In this document: piece after piece, positions 12,537-12,549 of the stretch
Layout: each line of letters opens with the position of its first letter
Numbering within the stretch: the stretch's first letter is position 1
NCBI GenBank assembly: GCA_017479785.1
Contig: JAFVBT010000008.1
Coordinates: 1 to 12,549, forward strand
Source of the DNA: Alphaproteobacteria bacterium
Lineage (GTDB): Bacteria; Pseudomonadota; Alphaproteobacteria; RF32; CAG-239
Reading direction: 5' to 3'
Length of the DNA stretch: 12,549 nt
The notes under the pieces: generated by a model
Databases searched by the model: none
Told to the model about the DNA's origin: nothing
Seen by the model: only the letters and a program-made list of their open reading frames with translations
Position numbers and translations under genes: made by a program

Positions 12537-12549
12537 AATTTTAATATAA

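Larger units (their letters stand above)
12391..12549. other. Right-edge region with promoter, palindrome and hairpin, no gene
   Basis: This region upstream of the putative RNA contains its weak promoter (12393-12420), AT-rich DNA, a perfect 12-bp palindrome and a strong GC-rich hairpin. Short open frames crossing it have no ribosome site and are not believable as genes. Confidence 0.5.

Noticed and set aside
12335..12538. 67-codon plus-strand frame
   Set aside because: No ribosome site or recognisable protein character; it covers the RNA 5' part and hairpins.
1..12549. CRISPR arrays or a replication origin
   Set aside because: No regularly spaced repeats were seen, and isolated DnaA-box-like words are not clustered.

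Overview
This window looks like part of an AT-rich alphaproteobacterial chromosome. The evidence is a CckA-type hybrid kinase whose stop overlaps the start of an Hda/HdaA-type DnaA regulator, a ParA/MipZ-like ATPase, a penicillin-binding carboxypeptidase with a SPOR domain, and a tRNA-His with genome-encoded G-1 and CCA. The species cannot be named from sequence alone.

Layout. (1) 1-1465, minus: an uncharacterised acidic protein that leaves the window on the left, driven by two overlapping sigma70-like promoters. (2) 1793-9604, minus: a tightly packed housekeeping run, read as SPOR carboxypeptidase -> MipZ-like ATPase -> phosphoglucomutase -> CckA-like kinase -> HdaA-like ATPase -> DUF1189-like membrane protein, ending at an intrinsic terminator at 1744-1772. 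One-base spacing (8353), a 10-bp gap (5944-5953) and a 14-bp overlap (3298-3311) point to co-transcription in at least two blocks. The shared theme is envelope growth and cell-cycle control: peptidoglycan trimming, division-site or chromosome ATPase, glucose-1-phosphate supply, CtrA-type phosphorelay and replication-initiator inactivation. (3) 9605-11720: an accessory patch. It holds a truncated copy of the unknown gene at 10964-11371, a stop-riddled transposase remnant, an orphan plus-strand gene (10158-10985) with a strong promoter flanked by two matching dyad operators, and that unknown gene itself. (4) 11721-12004: tRNA-His and its terminator, followed by a second 45-bp copy of the tRNA 3' end plus terminator 173 bp away. 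(5) 12005-12549: a 44-aa lipoprotein gene on the minus strand and, just upstream of it, a region with several mutually compatible helices closed by a long-range stem and ending in a textbook terminator. That is my best candidate for an undescribed structured RNA.

The most interesting signals are non-coding: the structured RNA at about 12192-12390, the duplicated tRNA-His 3' end with a tRNA-sized foldable unit between the copies, and the paired operators around the orphan gene at 10158. All identifications come from reading motifs; no database search was possible.
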